Positions 37,917 to 46,115 of a DNA stretch of 64,000 bases are shown piece after piece. This DNA is from an uncultured Eubacteriales bacterium. Its GTDB lineage: Bacteria > Bacillota > Clostridia > Oscillospirales > Acutalibacteraceae. Below the pieces are notes generated by a model that saw nothing but the letters and a program-made list of their open reading frames with translations, did no database searches and had not been told where the DNA came from. Both the position numbers and the translations under genes were made by a program. The stretch is taken from positions 8,605-72,604 of the forward strand of contig CAKSDF010000001.1 of the NCBI GenBank assembly GCA_934444695.1. The letters are read 5' to 3'. Position 1 is the stretch's first letter, and every line of letters starts with the position of its first letter.

Positions 37917-37932
37917 TGTTTCACGTGAAACA
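37917..37932. promoter_or_regulatory. parS: parS centromere site 14
   Basis: Perfect palindrome, 60 bp after site 13 and only 14 bp before the ATG of the next gene, so ParB loading would occupy its translation or transcription start region. Confidence 0.93.
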
Positions 37933-37946
37933 TTGGCGGTGAAAAA

Positions 37947-39179
37947 ATGAAGGAAAGATACGATTTAATCATAGTGGGCGGCGGTGCGGCAGGACTGTTT
38001 GCGGCTGCATATATCAGCGACAAAGCTCCCGAGTTGTCGGTTTTGGTTCTTGAGGGCAACGACAGGGTGGGCAAAAAGCTGCTGACCACCGGCAACGGAC
38101 GGTGCAACATCTCAAACGCCTCCAATTTGGAAGGGAAGTATCACGGCGGGGTTGATTTTGCACGGGATGTCTTTAAAGGCTTTACACGGGAAGAAACGCT
38201 GGAATTTTTCAAAAAAATCGGCATACCGACGGTTGAAGAGGAACAGGGGAAGCTTTTCCCCATGTCCCTCCAGGCGGGATCGGTGGTGGATGCCCTGCGA
38301 TTCAAGGCCGATGAGAGTGCCGACATAATCTGCGGGGGACGTGTTTCGGCCATATCCTATGATAAAGACATCTTTGTAACAAGCGATAAGGGTGTTTTTT
38401 GCTGCAGCAACGTGCTTGTGGCCTGTGGAGGCAGAGCGGCGGCCAATACCGGCTCCGACGGCAGCGGTTATGAGCTTTTAGAGGCCTTCGGACATCGCTG
38501 CAATCGGTCATTTCCTGCCATAGTTCAGCTTATAACCGACACCAAAAAGACCAAGCCCCTTGCCGGAATCAAGTGGATCTGCAAGGTCACCGCAAGGGCA
38601 GGCAATCAAAAGCGTGATGAAAAGGGTGAGGTGCTTTTTACCGATTACGGTCTTTCGGGGCCTCCCGTTCTTCAGATTTCCAGGCTGATATCCATGCGGG
38701 GCAAGGGAGAAATATCCCTCGACCTCTTTGACGGGACCGACAAACAGGATATTTTCGGCGAAATCTCCCGAAGAAGGGCGGAATTTGCCGACAGAGAGTG
38801 TATGGAGCTGCTGACCGGCCTCATAAACAAGCGGCTTGGCCAGACGGCCGTTAAATCGGCGGGAATATCCCTTTCGAGAAAATGCGGCTCGCTGACCGAT
38901 GCCGAAATCGATCGAATTGCCGAAACCCTTAAGAATTTTACCCTTACGGCCATCGGGACAAAGGGCTGGAATATGGCTCAGGTTACGGCAGGAGGAATCG
39001 ATCCATTCGATTTTTATTCCGACAGTATGGAATCCCGCCTTTACGAGGGAATTTATGCCGCCGGAGAGATACTGGATATCGACGGAGACTGCGGCGGATA
39101 TAATCTTCAATGGGCATGGTCGACGGCGGGACTTGCCGCCCGGGCGGTCATTAAAAAGGTGAGAGAAAACAATGCTTAA
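37947..39179 (+). CDS. HI0933/BaiN-like NAD(P)/FAD-dependent oxidoreductase
   Basis: A 410-residue flavoprotein of the HI0933 family. FAD binding is shown by DLIIVGGGAAGLFAAAYISD at the N-terminus, the family motif TTGNGRCNISNAS near residue 50, and the C-terminal GYNLQWAWSTAGLAA that closes the flavin site. Family members are often called aminoacetone oxidase- or BaiN-like; the true substrate is unknown here. The ATG at 37947 follows GGCGGTG. It overlaps the next flavoprotein gene by 8 bp, so the two are translationally coupled. The nearest parS site ends 15 bp upstream. Confidence 0.88.
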   Translation: MKERYDLIIVGGGAAGLFAAAYISDKAPELSVLVLEGNDRVGKKLLTTGNGRCNISNASNLEGKYHGGVDFARDVFKGFTREETLEFFKKIGIPTVEEEQGKLFPMSLQAGSVVDALRFKADESADIICGGRVSAISYDKDIFVTSDKGVFCCSNVLVACGGRAAANTGSDGSGYELLEAFGHRCNRSFPAIVQLITDTKKTKPLAGIKWICKVTARAGNQKRDEKGEVLFTDYGLSGPPVLQISRLISMRGKGEISLDLFDGTDKQDIFGEISRRRAEFADRECMELLTGLINKRLGQTAVKSAGISLSRKCGSLTDAEIDRIAETLKNFTLTAIGTKGWNMAQVTAGGIDPFDFYSDSMESRLYEGIYAAGEILDIDGDCGGYNLQWAWSTAGLAARAVIKKVRENNA

Positions 39180-40779
39180 AATAACCGGAGTAAAAATTCC
39201 CACAACGGCAGATTTTTCGCAGCCGAGCAAACTGGTGGCCGATATTTTCGGCATCAAGGGAAATGCTGTAAACAGCGCAAGCCTTGTCCGCCGTTCTCTC
39301 GATGCGCGCAAAAAGAACGACATACATTATGTCTGTTGCTTTGAATTTGAAATCGCGGGCGATGAGAGGGCATTTATCAAAAAATACGGCTCAAAAAAAT
39401 CGGTCATTACAGCCGATAGCAAGAATGAAAACGATGCATTACACGACAAAAATATTTCTATCGGCTGTAAAGGCAAGGTTTACATAATCGGAAGCGGACC
39501 GGCAGGCCTCTTTGCCGCATTAACACTGGGGAAAGCGGGGTTTTGCCCCATTATTTTAGAACGGGGCGAAAATGTTGAAAATCGTGTTGAAACCGTTAAC
39601 AATTTATGGAACAATGGCGTTTTTTGTCCTGAATCTAACATTCAGTTCGGTGAAGGGGGCGCCGGCACCTTTTCGGACGGAAAATTAAATTCCGGCATAA
39701 AGGACAGACGCTGCCGTGAGGTTTTAAAAATATTTTCGGAAAACGGCGGCGGTGATGACATTCTTTATGAGGCCAAGCCCCACATTGGAAGCGACCGTCT
39801 TTTTCATACCGTCAGAAACATAAGAAAGCAGATTGAGAATTTCGGCGAGGTCAGGTTCCGCCACAAGCTGACCGACATCATTGTCGAGCAGGGCGCCCTG
39901 CGTGCCATAAAGGTCGAGACCGAAAAGGGTGAACACACCATAGACTGCGACCGCCTTGTACTTGCGGTGGGACACAGCGCCCGTGATACCTTTGAAATGT
40001 TAAAATTCCGCGGTCTTTCAATCGAGCCTAAGCCCTTTGCTATGGGGGTGCGGATTGAGCATCCTCAGGAACTGATAAACAAGGGGCAGTACGGCGACCA
40101 TTACGATAAAAAGCACCTGCCCCCCGCTGATTATAAGCTTTCTACCCACCTGAAAAACGGGCGAGGAGTTTTCAGCTTTTGTATGTGTCCCGGCGGGCAG
40201 GTGGTGGCTGCAGGATCGGAGATCGGCGGCGTTTGCACCAACGGAATGAGCCTTTCGGCCAGGGACGGCGAAAACGCCAACAGTGCACTGCTTGTGGGCA
40301 TTTCTCCTGCCGATTTCGGCAAAAGCGGTGATGTGCTTGCGGGAATGTATCTTCAGCGAAAGATCGAGCAGGCAGCCTTTAAAGCAGCGGGAAGCAATTA
40401 TTTTGCACCGGTGCAGCGGGTGGGCGATGCCCTTAAAAACCGCCCGTCCGAGGTGCTTGGCAGCGTTAGACCTACCTATCTTCCGGGGGTCAGTCTTGTA
40501 CCCATATGGGACTATCTCCCGAAATTTATGGCCGATTCGATAATCGAGGCGCTGCCGATTTTTGCAAATAAAATCAAGGGATTTGATATGCCGGATGCCT
40601 TGCTTACAGGACCGGAGGCTCGTTCCTCCAGTCCCGTAAGACTTTTGAGAAACGACCGGGGCATTGCAAATATCGGCGGGATCTACCCTTGCGGAGAGGG
40701 CGCAGGATATGCCGGCGGAATAATGTCGGCGGCGGTGGACGGAATTAAAACGGCCGAAAAAATAATTGAAAACGCCTGA
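39172..40779 (+). CDS. COG2509-type FAD-dependent dehydrogenase
   Basis: A 535-residue flavoprotein of the uncharacterised COG2509 group. A ~100-residue N-terminal domain precedes the FAD-binding motif KVYIIGSGPAGLFAALTLGKAGF. Further family marks are NIQFGEGGAGTFSDGKLNSGI, FSFCMCPGGQVVAAG and the C-terminal GIYPCGEGAGYAGGIMSAAVDGIK. It is coupled to the preceding HI0933-like gene by overlap, a common pairing in clostridia. A role in reducing an unsaturated or quinone-like metabolite is plausible but not shown. Confidence 0.88.
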   Translation: MLKITGVKIPTTADFSQPSKLVADIFGIKGNAVNSASLVRRSLDARKKNDIHYVCCFEFEIAGDERAFIKKYGSKKSVITADSKNENDALHDKNISIGCKGKVYIIGSGPAGLFAALTLGKAGFCPIILERGENVENRVETVNNLWNNGVFCPESNIQFGEGGAGTFSDGKLNSGIKDRRCREVLKIFSENGGGDDILYEAKPHIGSDRLFHTVRNIRKQIENFGEVRFRHKLTDIIVEQGALRAIKVETEKGEHTIDCDRLVLAVGHSARDTFEMLKFRGLSIEPKPFAMGVRIEHPQELINKGQYGDHYDKKHLPPADYKLSTHLKNGRGVFSFCMCPGGQVVAAGSEIGGVCTNGMSLSARDGENANSALLVGISPADFGKSGDVLAGMYLQRKIEQAAFKAAGSNYFAPVQRVGDALKNRPSEVLGSVRPTYLPGVSLVPIWDYLPKFMADSIIEALPIFANKIKGFDMPDALLTGPEARSSSPVRLLRNDRGIANIGGIYPCGEGAGYAGGIMSAAVDGIKTAEKIIENA

Positions 40780-41000
40780 TAGCTATAAAATCAGTGGATT
40801 GGAAGTGTTAAAGGGGTCGGCCGGATGTTATATGCAGCGGGATTGACAGCGGCAGATAATCGCAATTCGCACTGTGCCGTTCCGGCTGAACTGCTGCATA
40901 TTATTGCTGCGCTGCATAATGCCGCAGCGGTTTGCTATCATATATATTATGGCCGCCATGCCGGCGACGGTTGGACAAATTGCCTGAAAGGAGCCTTTAA

Positions 41001-41435
41001 ATGAGCAAACAAAACAATTTGAAACCTCTGTCCGAGCAGGATGTAATATCCGTTTGCAAGGAGCTTTTCGGTGGGCAGGCTGTTATCGACAACCCCTTTT
41101 CCACCACTGATGCCACGGTTTTGCGCCATCGGCAGAGCCGCAAATGGTTTGGGTTGCTGATGAATGTGCCTCTAAAAAAGCTGGAAGGGCGCGATAACGG
41201 CCTCAAAGGGCAAGAATCGGGAGAAAAAGCGCAAAACAGCCCTACGGCCTCGATTCTAAATTTAAAGGCCGATCCTCTGCTCGAGAGGGATGGCAGGGTT
41301 GTTCTTCCCGCCTATCATATGAGCAAAAAGCATTGGATTTCTGTGGTGCTCGGGAGGGTCGAAAGGAATCAGCTTGAGTATCTGCTTTGCCAAAGCTTTG
41401 AGCTGACAAAGGCAAAATCTAAAAGGCAGATGTGA
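41001..41435 (+). CDS. MmcQ/YjbR family protein
   Basis: A 144-residue protein of the MmcQ/YjbR (DUF419) family, a small double-wing-like DNA-binding fold of uncertain role. Family motifs are VLRHRQSRKWFGLLMNV, the central ILNLKADP and the C-terminal LPAYHMSKKHWISVVLG with the ending LLCQSFELT. A ~20-residue charged insertion (KLEGRDNGLKGQESGEKAQN) separates the second strand from the third. It has GAAAGGAG upstream. It is separate from the flavoprotein pair by a 220-bp gap in which I see nothing. Confidence 0.85.
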   Translation: MSKQNNLKPLSEQDVISVCKELFGGQAVIDNPFSTTDATVLRHRQSRKWFGLLMNVPLKKLEGRDNGLKGQESGEKAQNSPTASILNLKADPLLERDGRVVLPAYHMSKKHWISVVLGRVERNQLEYLLCQSFELTKAKSKRQM

Positions 41436-41525
41436 TGGGAAAAGCGGTTTTGTCCGTTAATCCCGGCATACGTTTTGCCGATCCGATAAACATAACTGTT
41501 CTGAATTACGATGCTGATACCTTAA

Positions 41526-41557
41526 ACCCGACGGTTTATCCGTCGGTTATTTTTTTG
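41526..41557 (+). terminator. Terminator after the MmcQ/YjbR gene
   Basis: A perfect 7-bp stem CCGACGG / CCGTCGG with a TTTAT loop is followed by TTATTTTTTT. Confidence 0.85.
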
Positions 41558-41628
41558 CAGAAACTGATTTTTCGCTATAGCCTAAGTCCCTTGTTTTATG
41601 CGGGTTTCAGCAATTTTAAAATCAAAAA

Positions 41629-41644
41629 TGTTTCACGTGAAACA
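41629..41644. promoter_or_regulatory. parS: parS centromere site 15
   Basis: Perfect palindrome with A/T flanks in the 716-bp gap before dpaA. Confidence 0.93.
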
Positions 41645-41705
41645 TTTTTTAAAGCGTTTTTGGAGAAGCAGCCGATACCGCCGAAATTGTAAAAACCATA
41701 ATAAT

Positions 41706-41721
41706 TGTTTCACGTGAAACA
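41706..41721. promoter_or_regulatory. parS: parS centromere site 16
   Basis: Perfect palindrome, 77 bp from site 15. Confidence 0.93.
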
Positions 41722-41836
41722 TTTCATAAAGAAGTTTGTGCGGTGTGCTGTATAGTTGCTATGGTATCTGGTCTTTTTCGGCTGTTCGGAATCCCGATTG
41801 AGTGCGATTAAATTAAGGCTGTTTTTTCATTCGGCC

Positions 41837-41976
41837 GCTGAGGCGGTCTCGGCGGGGCCGAGACCGGAGGGAGCAGTGATTTGAAAAATTTACGATAAAG
41901 CAAAGCCTTCATTTTAAATTATGCCTGCGGTTTTATCATAGCCTCCCTCCGATCAGCTTGCGCTGATAGCCTCAGC
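41837..41976. repeat. Structured intergenic repeat, copy 5
   Basis: Outer arms GCTGAGGC / GCCTCAGC; hairpin B GGTCTCGGC-GGG-GCCGAGACC (41845-41865); inner arm CGGAGGGA with its partner TCCCTCCG; hairpin A ATCAGC-TTGC-GCTGAT (41952-41967). Overall it is the reverse complement of copy 1. Confidence 0.87.
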
Positions 41977-42151
41977 TTTTTTGCAGCCCGCCACGATTTG
42001 TTCCTTTTTGATTTGGAGATATAGCAGGGTTTATTGTTGCTGCAAAATGGCAATATTATACAATATATCTGACTTTAAAAGCGGTAGACGGCGTAACATC
42101 GGCGGCGGGGCGGCATACAATATATTAAAATAAAAAAATGAGGTGAAGCCT

Positions 42152-42985
42152 TTGGACGATAAAATATATGCTGCCGTCTTCGGTCTTGACGATAGAACAA
42201 AACATATTAAAAATGCTCTTGAACAAAGAGGATATGAGGTAATTTTGGGTGATCTGTGCGATGGCCGGAAAGACGTCGGGCGATGGATAAACAGCTGCGA
42301 TATGATATTTTTGCCTGCCCCGTTAACGGCCGACGGGCGCAGTATTCGGTCGGTCAAAAGCCGGGAGGAGCTGTCGAAATTCTTTCGTTCCCTGCCCAAG
42401 GTTCCGATTTTTTGCGGGCGCGCCGACAAAGAAATTATGAAAGCGGCAGCCGATGCAGGTCTAGAGATATACGACTGCTTTGAGCAGGAAAGCTTTAAGA
42501 TCAAAAATGCGATTCCCACTGCCGAGGCCGCCATCGGGCTGGCCATATCCTACACCAAAAACACCCTTTGGAACAGCAAAATCCTCATACTCGGCTATGG
42601 CAAAATCGGAAGAGCTCTTGCCTTCAGACTCAAAAATTTCACAAGCAGCAGGGTTGGAGTTTGTGCCCGAAAGCAGCACACGAGGACGCAAATCACTTGC
42701 GACGGATTGTCCGCAATTGACGATTTGAACGGAGATTTCGGCAATTTCAACATAGTTTTCAACACTGTTCCGTCCATAATTATCACCAAGGAAATCCTAA
42801 AAAACGCAAGGGATGACTGTCTTATTATCGATCTTGCATCCCGCCCGGGAGGCACCGATTTTGAGGCTGCAAAGGATTTTTCGGTGACTGCCGTGCACGC
42901 ACTTGCCCTTCCTTCAAAGACCGCGCCTCTTGCTGCGGCCGATATTTTTGTTGACACGGCCCTGAAAATTTTTAATGGGAGGTGA
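42152..42985 (+). CDS. dpaA: Dipicolinate synthase subunit A
   Basis: A 277-residue NAD(P)-binding subunit (SpoVFA). Dipicolinate synthase oxidises a dihydrodipicolinate-derived intermediate to dipicolinic acid, which fills the spore core with calcium, and acts in the mother cell. Family marks are the N-terminal VFGLDDRTKHIKNALEQRGYEV, ENAIPTAEAAIGLAI-like KNAIPTAEAAIGLAISYT, and the Rossmann ILILGYGKIGRALAFRLK. TTG at 42152 is preferred since GAGGTG lies six bases upstream; a GTG at 42143 would overlap it. dpaB follows 4 bp after the stop. The pair shows that the organism forms spores or descends from a spore-former. Confidence 0.94.
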   Translation: MDDKIYAAVFGLDDRTKHIKNALEQRGYEVILGDLCDGRKDVGRWINSCDMIFLPAPLTADGRSIRSVKSREELSKFFRSLPKVPIFCGRADKEIMKAAADAGLEIYDCFEQESFKIKNAIPTAEAAIGLAISYTKNTLWNSKILILGYGKIGRALAFRLKNFTSSRVGVCARKQHTRTQITCDGLSAIDDLNGDFGNFNIVFNTVPSIIITKEILKNARDDCLIIDLASRPGGTDFEAAKDFSVTAVHALALPSKTAPLAAADIFVDTALKIFNGR

Positions 42986-42989
42986 TAAA

Positions 42990-43562
42990 ATGAACAAGCT
43001 GAAAATAGGTTTTGGCATATGCGGTTCCTTTTGTACATTCCACCGCATTTTCCCCATTCTGCAGCAGCTTAAAGAGGCGGGATACGACATCTATCCCATA
43101 ATGTCAAAAGCGGCCTTTACCACCGATACGAGGTTTGGAAAAAGCGCCGAAATAAACCAAAAAATCGAGGAAATATGCGGGAGAGAGATAATTTCCACAC
43201 TGTCGGCCGCCGAGCCCATCGGTCCCAAAAAAATGCTTGATATAATGGCCGTGGTGCCCTGTACCGGCAACACCCTTGGCAAGCTTTCCTGCGGCATAAC
43301 CGACACCCCCGTTACCCTTGCCGTCAAGGCTCATCTGCGCAATTCCCGCCCGGTGGTCATAGCCGTTTCAACCAACGACGCACTGGCCGCATCGGCGCAA
43401 AATATCGGCAGGCTGCTCAACAATCGCAACATCTTCTTTGTGCCCATGAAGGAGGATGATCCGCAAAACAAACCCACCTCCCTTGTGGCCGATTTTTCGA
43501 GGGTTGCCGAGGCCATTGAGAGGGCGCAGTACGGTCAGCAGCTCCATCCGTTGTTTGCATAG
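42990..43562 (+). CDS. dpaB: Dipicolinate synthase subunit B
   Basis: A 190-residue flavoprotein-fold subunit (SpoVFB). The start KIGFGICGSFCTFHRIFPIL and the central MAVVPCTGNTLGKLSCGITDTPVTLA match flavin-dependent Dfp/UbiX-like proteins, and NPTSLVADF-like NKPTSLVADF near the end is typical of SpoVFB. GGGAGGTG precedes the ATG. It completes the dipicolinate pair. No aspartokinase, asd or dapA gene follows, unlike in Bacillus subtilis. Confidence 0.94.
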   Translation: MNKLKIGFGICGSFCTFHRIFPILQQLKEAGYDIYPIMSKAAFTTDTRFGKSAEINQKIEEICGREIISTLSAAEPIGPKKMLDIMAVVPCTGNTLGKLSCGITDTPVTLAVKAHLRNSRPVVIAVSTNDALAASAQNIGRLLNNRNIFFVPMKEDDPQNKPTSLVADFSRVAEAIERAQYGQQLHPLFA

Positions 43563-43661
43563 CAAGGTTGATCGTGCTGCCTTGCGGTTTAATCATCTTT
43601 TTTTGCATCGATAGTGTTTCTTTATAAAGAAAATGCTTATGGCTTTATCCCCCGTCCCGCC

Positions 43662-43801
43662 GCCGAGGCCAGTCCCGGCAAGACCGGGACCGGAGGGAGC
43701 AGCTATTTGCAGACTTACCAACAAAGCAAGACCTGCCTAAAAAAACACATCCACAGATTTAGCGCAGCCTCCCTCCGATCAGCTTGCGCTGATTGCCTCG
43801 G
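43662..43801. repeat. Structured intergenic repeat, copy 6
   Basis: Outer arms GCCGAGGC / GCCTCGGC; hairpin B GTCCCGG-CAAGA-CCGGGAC (43672-43690), in which the T-A pair of other copies is replaced by C-G; inner arm CGGAGGGA / TCCCTCCG; hairpin A ATCAGC-TTGC-GCTGAT (43777-43792). It lies in the 579-bp gap between dpaB and rny; the rest of that gap has the rny terminator and a GGTCGGT-rich stretch. Confidence 0.87.
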
Positions 43802-43942
43802 CTGGGCTGTGCGTTAACCCATATGGTTTCAGATCCCGTAAGCCTTTGGCCGATCCTGTCCAATTTTCATTATTCTCATTATGGCTGCGATGCCCGGCGT
43901 GCGGTCTCGCATTTTCCGCAAAAAAGCTTCACTAAAAAACGC

Positions 43943-44002
43943 AAAAAAATAACAGGTTGGGATAAACGTGCTTTGTAATAAAGCGGTTTTTCTCAACCTG
44001 TT
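43943..44002 (-). terminator. Terminator of rny
   Basis: On the minus strand AACAGGTTG pairs with CAACCTGTT around a loop that holds a smaller hairpin (GCTTT / AAAGC), followed by TATTTTTTT. Confidence 0.75.
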
Positions 44003-44141
44003 TAAAATTTAATTGATGGGATGTTGTCCCGTTTGATTTTGCCTGTCGGTCGGTTCGGCGAGTCGGTCGGTTTTTGGTAATCGGTCGATTTTCCGACTAT
44101 CTGCCGATTCCCCGGCTGCCGGCCGGTATTTTGATTAAGCC

Positions 44142-45695
44142 TTACTTTGCGTAATCAACGGCGCGGCTTTCGCGGATGACGTTTACCTTGACCTGACCGG
44201 GATAATCAAGCTCGTTTTCGATCTTCTTGACGATATCCCTGGCCGTAATGACCATCTGATCGTCGGAAATGACCTCGGGCTTGACCATTATGCGTATCTC
44301 GCGGCCGGCCTGAATGGCGTAGGAGGATTCAACTCCGTTAAAGGAATTGGCGATCTCCTCGAGCTTTTCGAGACGCTTGATGTAGTTTTCGATGTTCTCT
44401 CTTCTGGCGCCGGGTCGGGCTGCCGAAATGGCATCGGCCGCCTGAACCAAGCAGGCAATGACCGTTTTGGCCTCAACGTCGCCGTGGTGGGCGTGTATTG
44501 CGTGTACCACCGCTTCGCTTTCGCGGTATCTCTTGGCCACTTCAACGCCCAGCTGAATGTGGGAGCCTTCCATCTCGTGGTCGAGAGCCTTACCGATATC
44601 GTGGAGCAGTCCTGCGCGGCGGGCAAGGGTTTCATCCTCGCCAAGCTCTGCCGCAAGCAGTCCGGCAAGATATGCAACCTCAAGAGAGTGGTTAAGCACA
44701 TTCTGACCGTAGCTTGTGCGGTAGTGCAACTTTCCGAGCAGCTTGACAAGCTCGGGATGTATGTTGTGTATTCCCACCTCGAGGATGGCACGCTCGCCTT
44801 CCTTCTTGATGGTGTGTTCAACCTCACGCTTGGCCTTTTCAACCATATCCTCAATGCGGGCGGGATGGATGCGTCCGTCGGCAATGAGTTTTTCAAGGGT
44901 CAGTCTTGCGATCTCGCGGCGCACCGGTTCAAAGCAGGAAAGGGTTATGGCCTCGGGTGTGTCGTCGATGATTAGGTCGACGCCGGTAGCGGTTTCGATT
45001 GCACGGATATTTCGTCCTTCGCGGCCGATTATGCGGCCTTTCATATCATCGTTGGGCAGCGGAACCACCGAAACGGTTGCCTCGGAGGAATGGTCGGCTG
45101 CACAGCGTTGTATGCACTGGGATAAAATGTGACGGCTCTTTTCGTCCGCCTCGTCTTTGAGTCTTTGCTCGTAGTTACGGATGAGCACGGCCTTGTCGTG
45201 GTCAAGCTCGCCCTCAAGATTTTTAAGCAGGTAATCCTTGGCCTGCTCGGTGGTCAGTCCGGAAATGCGTTCGAGCATTTCAAACTGGCGTTTTTTAAGT
45301 TCCTCGGCCTCGTTCATACGGCTTTCAATTTCCTTCTGACGGGCGCGGAGGGCCTCCTCTTTCTTCTCGATGTTATCGGTTTTCTTATCGAGAGATTCTT
45401 CCTTTTGCTGGAGCCTGCGCTCCTGGCGCTGCAGCTCGCTGCGGCGCTCGCGGTTTTCCTTTTCGGATTCGGTTCGCAAACGATGAATTTCATCCTTTGC
45501 CTCAAGAATGGTTTCCTTCTTCTTAGCTTCGGCGTTTTTGAGAGCGTCGTTAAGTATCCGCTTGGATTCCTCCTCGGCGGAACCAAGTATGCCCTCGGCT
45601 TTTTTCTTGCGGTGACTTATTCCGGCGAAAAAACATACAATGCCGAGCACAAGTCCGCCGACCGCAAAGCCGATCAATAGCGATACAATGTCCAT
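44142..45695 (-). CDS. rny: Ribonuclease Y
   Basis: A 517-residue membrane-tethered endoribonuclease that starts mRNA decay in Firmicutes. One N-terminal helix (about 2-25, [20 protein letters not shown]) anchors it; a long Glu/Lys/Arg coiled coil covers about 30-190. The KH domain reads [15 protein letters not shown] and the HD domain has [18 protein letters not shown] and ARPGARRE. Length and order match the family exactly. A promoter and the terminator of the upstream operon overlap 180 bp before the start. Confidence 0.97.
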   Translation of the reverse strand: MDIVSLLIGFAVGGLVLGIVCFFAGISHRKKKAEGILGSAEEESKRILNDALKNAEAKKKETILEAKDEIHRLRTESEKENRERRSELQRQERRLQQKEESLDKKTDNIEKKEEALRARQKEIESRMNEAEELKKRQFEMLERISGLTTEQAKDYLLKNLEGELDHDKAVLIRNYEQRLKDEADEKSRHILSQCIQRCAADHSSEATVSVVPLPNDDMKGRIIGREGRNIRAIETATGVDLIIDDTPEAITLSCFEPVRREIARLTLEKLIADGRIHPARIEDMVEKAKREVEHTIKKEGERAILEVGIHNIHPELVKLLGKLHYRTSYGQNVLNHSLEVAYLAGLLAAELGEDETLARRAGLLHDIGKALDHEMEGSHIQLGVEVAKRYRESEAVVHAIHAHHGDVEAKTVIACLVQAADAISAARPGARRENIENYIKRLEKLEEIANSFNGVESSYAIQAGREIRIMVKPEVISDDQMVITARDIVKKIENELDYPGQVKVNVIRESRAVDYAK

Positions 45696-45857
45696 GGGTT
45701 TTTAACCTCCTATATATTAACCGCAATTTTTTCGGCAAAATTCGTCAAGATGTTTACGCCGTAAACGGGCCTGCGGTCGATGCCCGGTCAAATGGGTGCT
45801 GCGACAGAAGGGAGTATCGCCTGAACACAATTCCCGATACTACCGCAACATACATAT

Positions 45858-45886
45858 ATAATAATATAAAAAACAGAAAAAGTCAA
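45858..45886 (-). promoter_or_regulatory. Probable rny promoter
   Basis: On the minus strand TTGACT (45886-45881), 17 bp, TATTAT (45863-45858). The -35 box lies inside the downstream arm of the terminator stem at 45877-45927. Confidence 0.65.
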
Positions 45887-45927
45887 GGAGAATAGCGGCA
45901 AGTCGCACAAATTACCCTTGACTTTTT
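45877..45927 (-). terminator. Terminator of the DUF6062-rdgB-yhbY-mtaB operon
   Basis: A perfect 12-bp stem AAAAAGTCAAGG / CCTTGACTTTTT encloses 27 nt. It ends in a U-rich arm on the minus strand, and is nearly symmetric so could also act on the plus strand. Confidence 0.7.
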
Positions 45928-46019
45928 TATAGAAGTGTTATAAAAATTTGATTTCTTAATGTCGGTATGTTCTAAAACATTTAAATTGTTCTTTTGCGGC
46001 CGTTTTTTGTTGCAGAAAG

Positions 46020-46105
46020 TCTTACTGCGGCTCGGTCAAAACTGCCTTTTGCCGGCTCCTTATGCCTTGGGCGCCGCGCCTGGTTAAGGCTTTTACCTTT
46101 AGTGT
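46020..46105. repeat. Degenerate copy of the second element module
   Basis: CTTACTGCGGCTCGG, CGGCTCCTTATGCCTTGGGCGCC and TTTTACCTTTAGTGTGCA match in order the module at 9831-9925 and 18216-18310. It is diverged and lacks an adjacent structured repeat. Confidence 0.6.
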
Positions 46106-46115
46106 GCAAAGCCGG

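Larger units (their letters stand above)
37114..37932. repeat. parS: parS-rich region with ~62-bp register (eight sites)
   Basis: Eight perfect parS sites start at 37114, 37175, 37235, 37486, 37547, 37795, 37857 and 37917. Steps are 61, 60, 251, 61, 248, 62 and 60 bp; the two long steps are close to four short ones. Spacers share degenerate words (for example TTTTCCGCAAAA before sites and ATTATTG-GTCAA after them), so the array seems to derive from duplication of a ~62-bp unit, with parS lost or decayed in the two gaps. This is the bulk of the 1,017-bp gene-free stretch between parA and the flavoprotein gene. Confidence 0.9.

Noticed and set aside
37114..37932. CRISPR-like array (16-bp repeats with ~45-bp spacers)
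   Set aside because: The repeat is the parS palindrome, spacing is broken by two ~250-bp gaps, spacers resemble each other, and no cas gene is present.
41436..41692. Open frame after the MmcQ/YjbR gene
   Set aside because: It runs through a terminator and a parS site and has no protein similarity that I recognise.
44030..44140. GGTCGGT-rich stretch before rny's 3' end as an integration site or operator
   Set aside because: It is loosely repetitive with no inverted symmetry or flanking duplication; it looks like simple-sequence drift.
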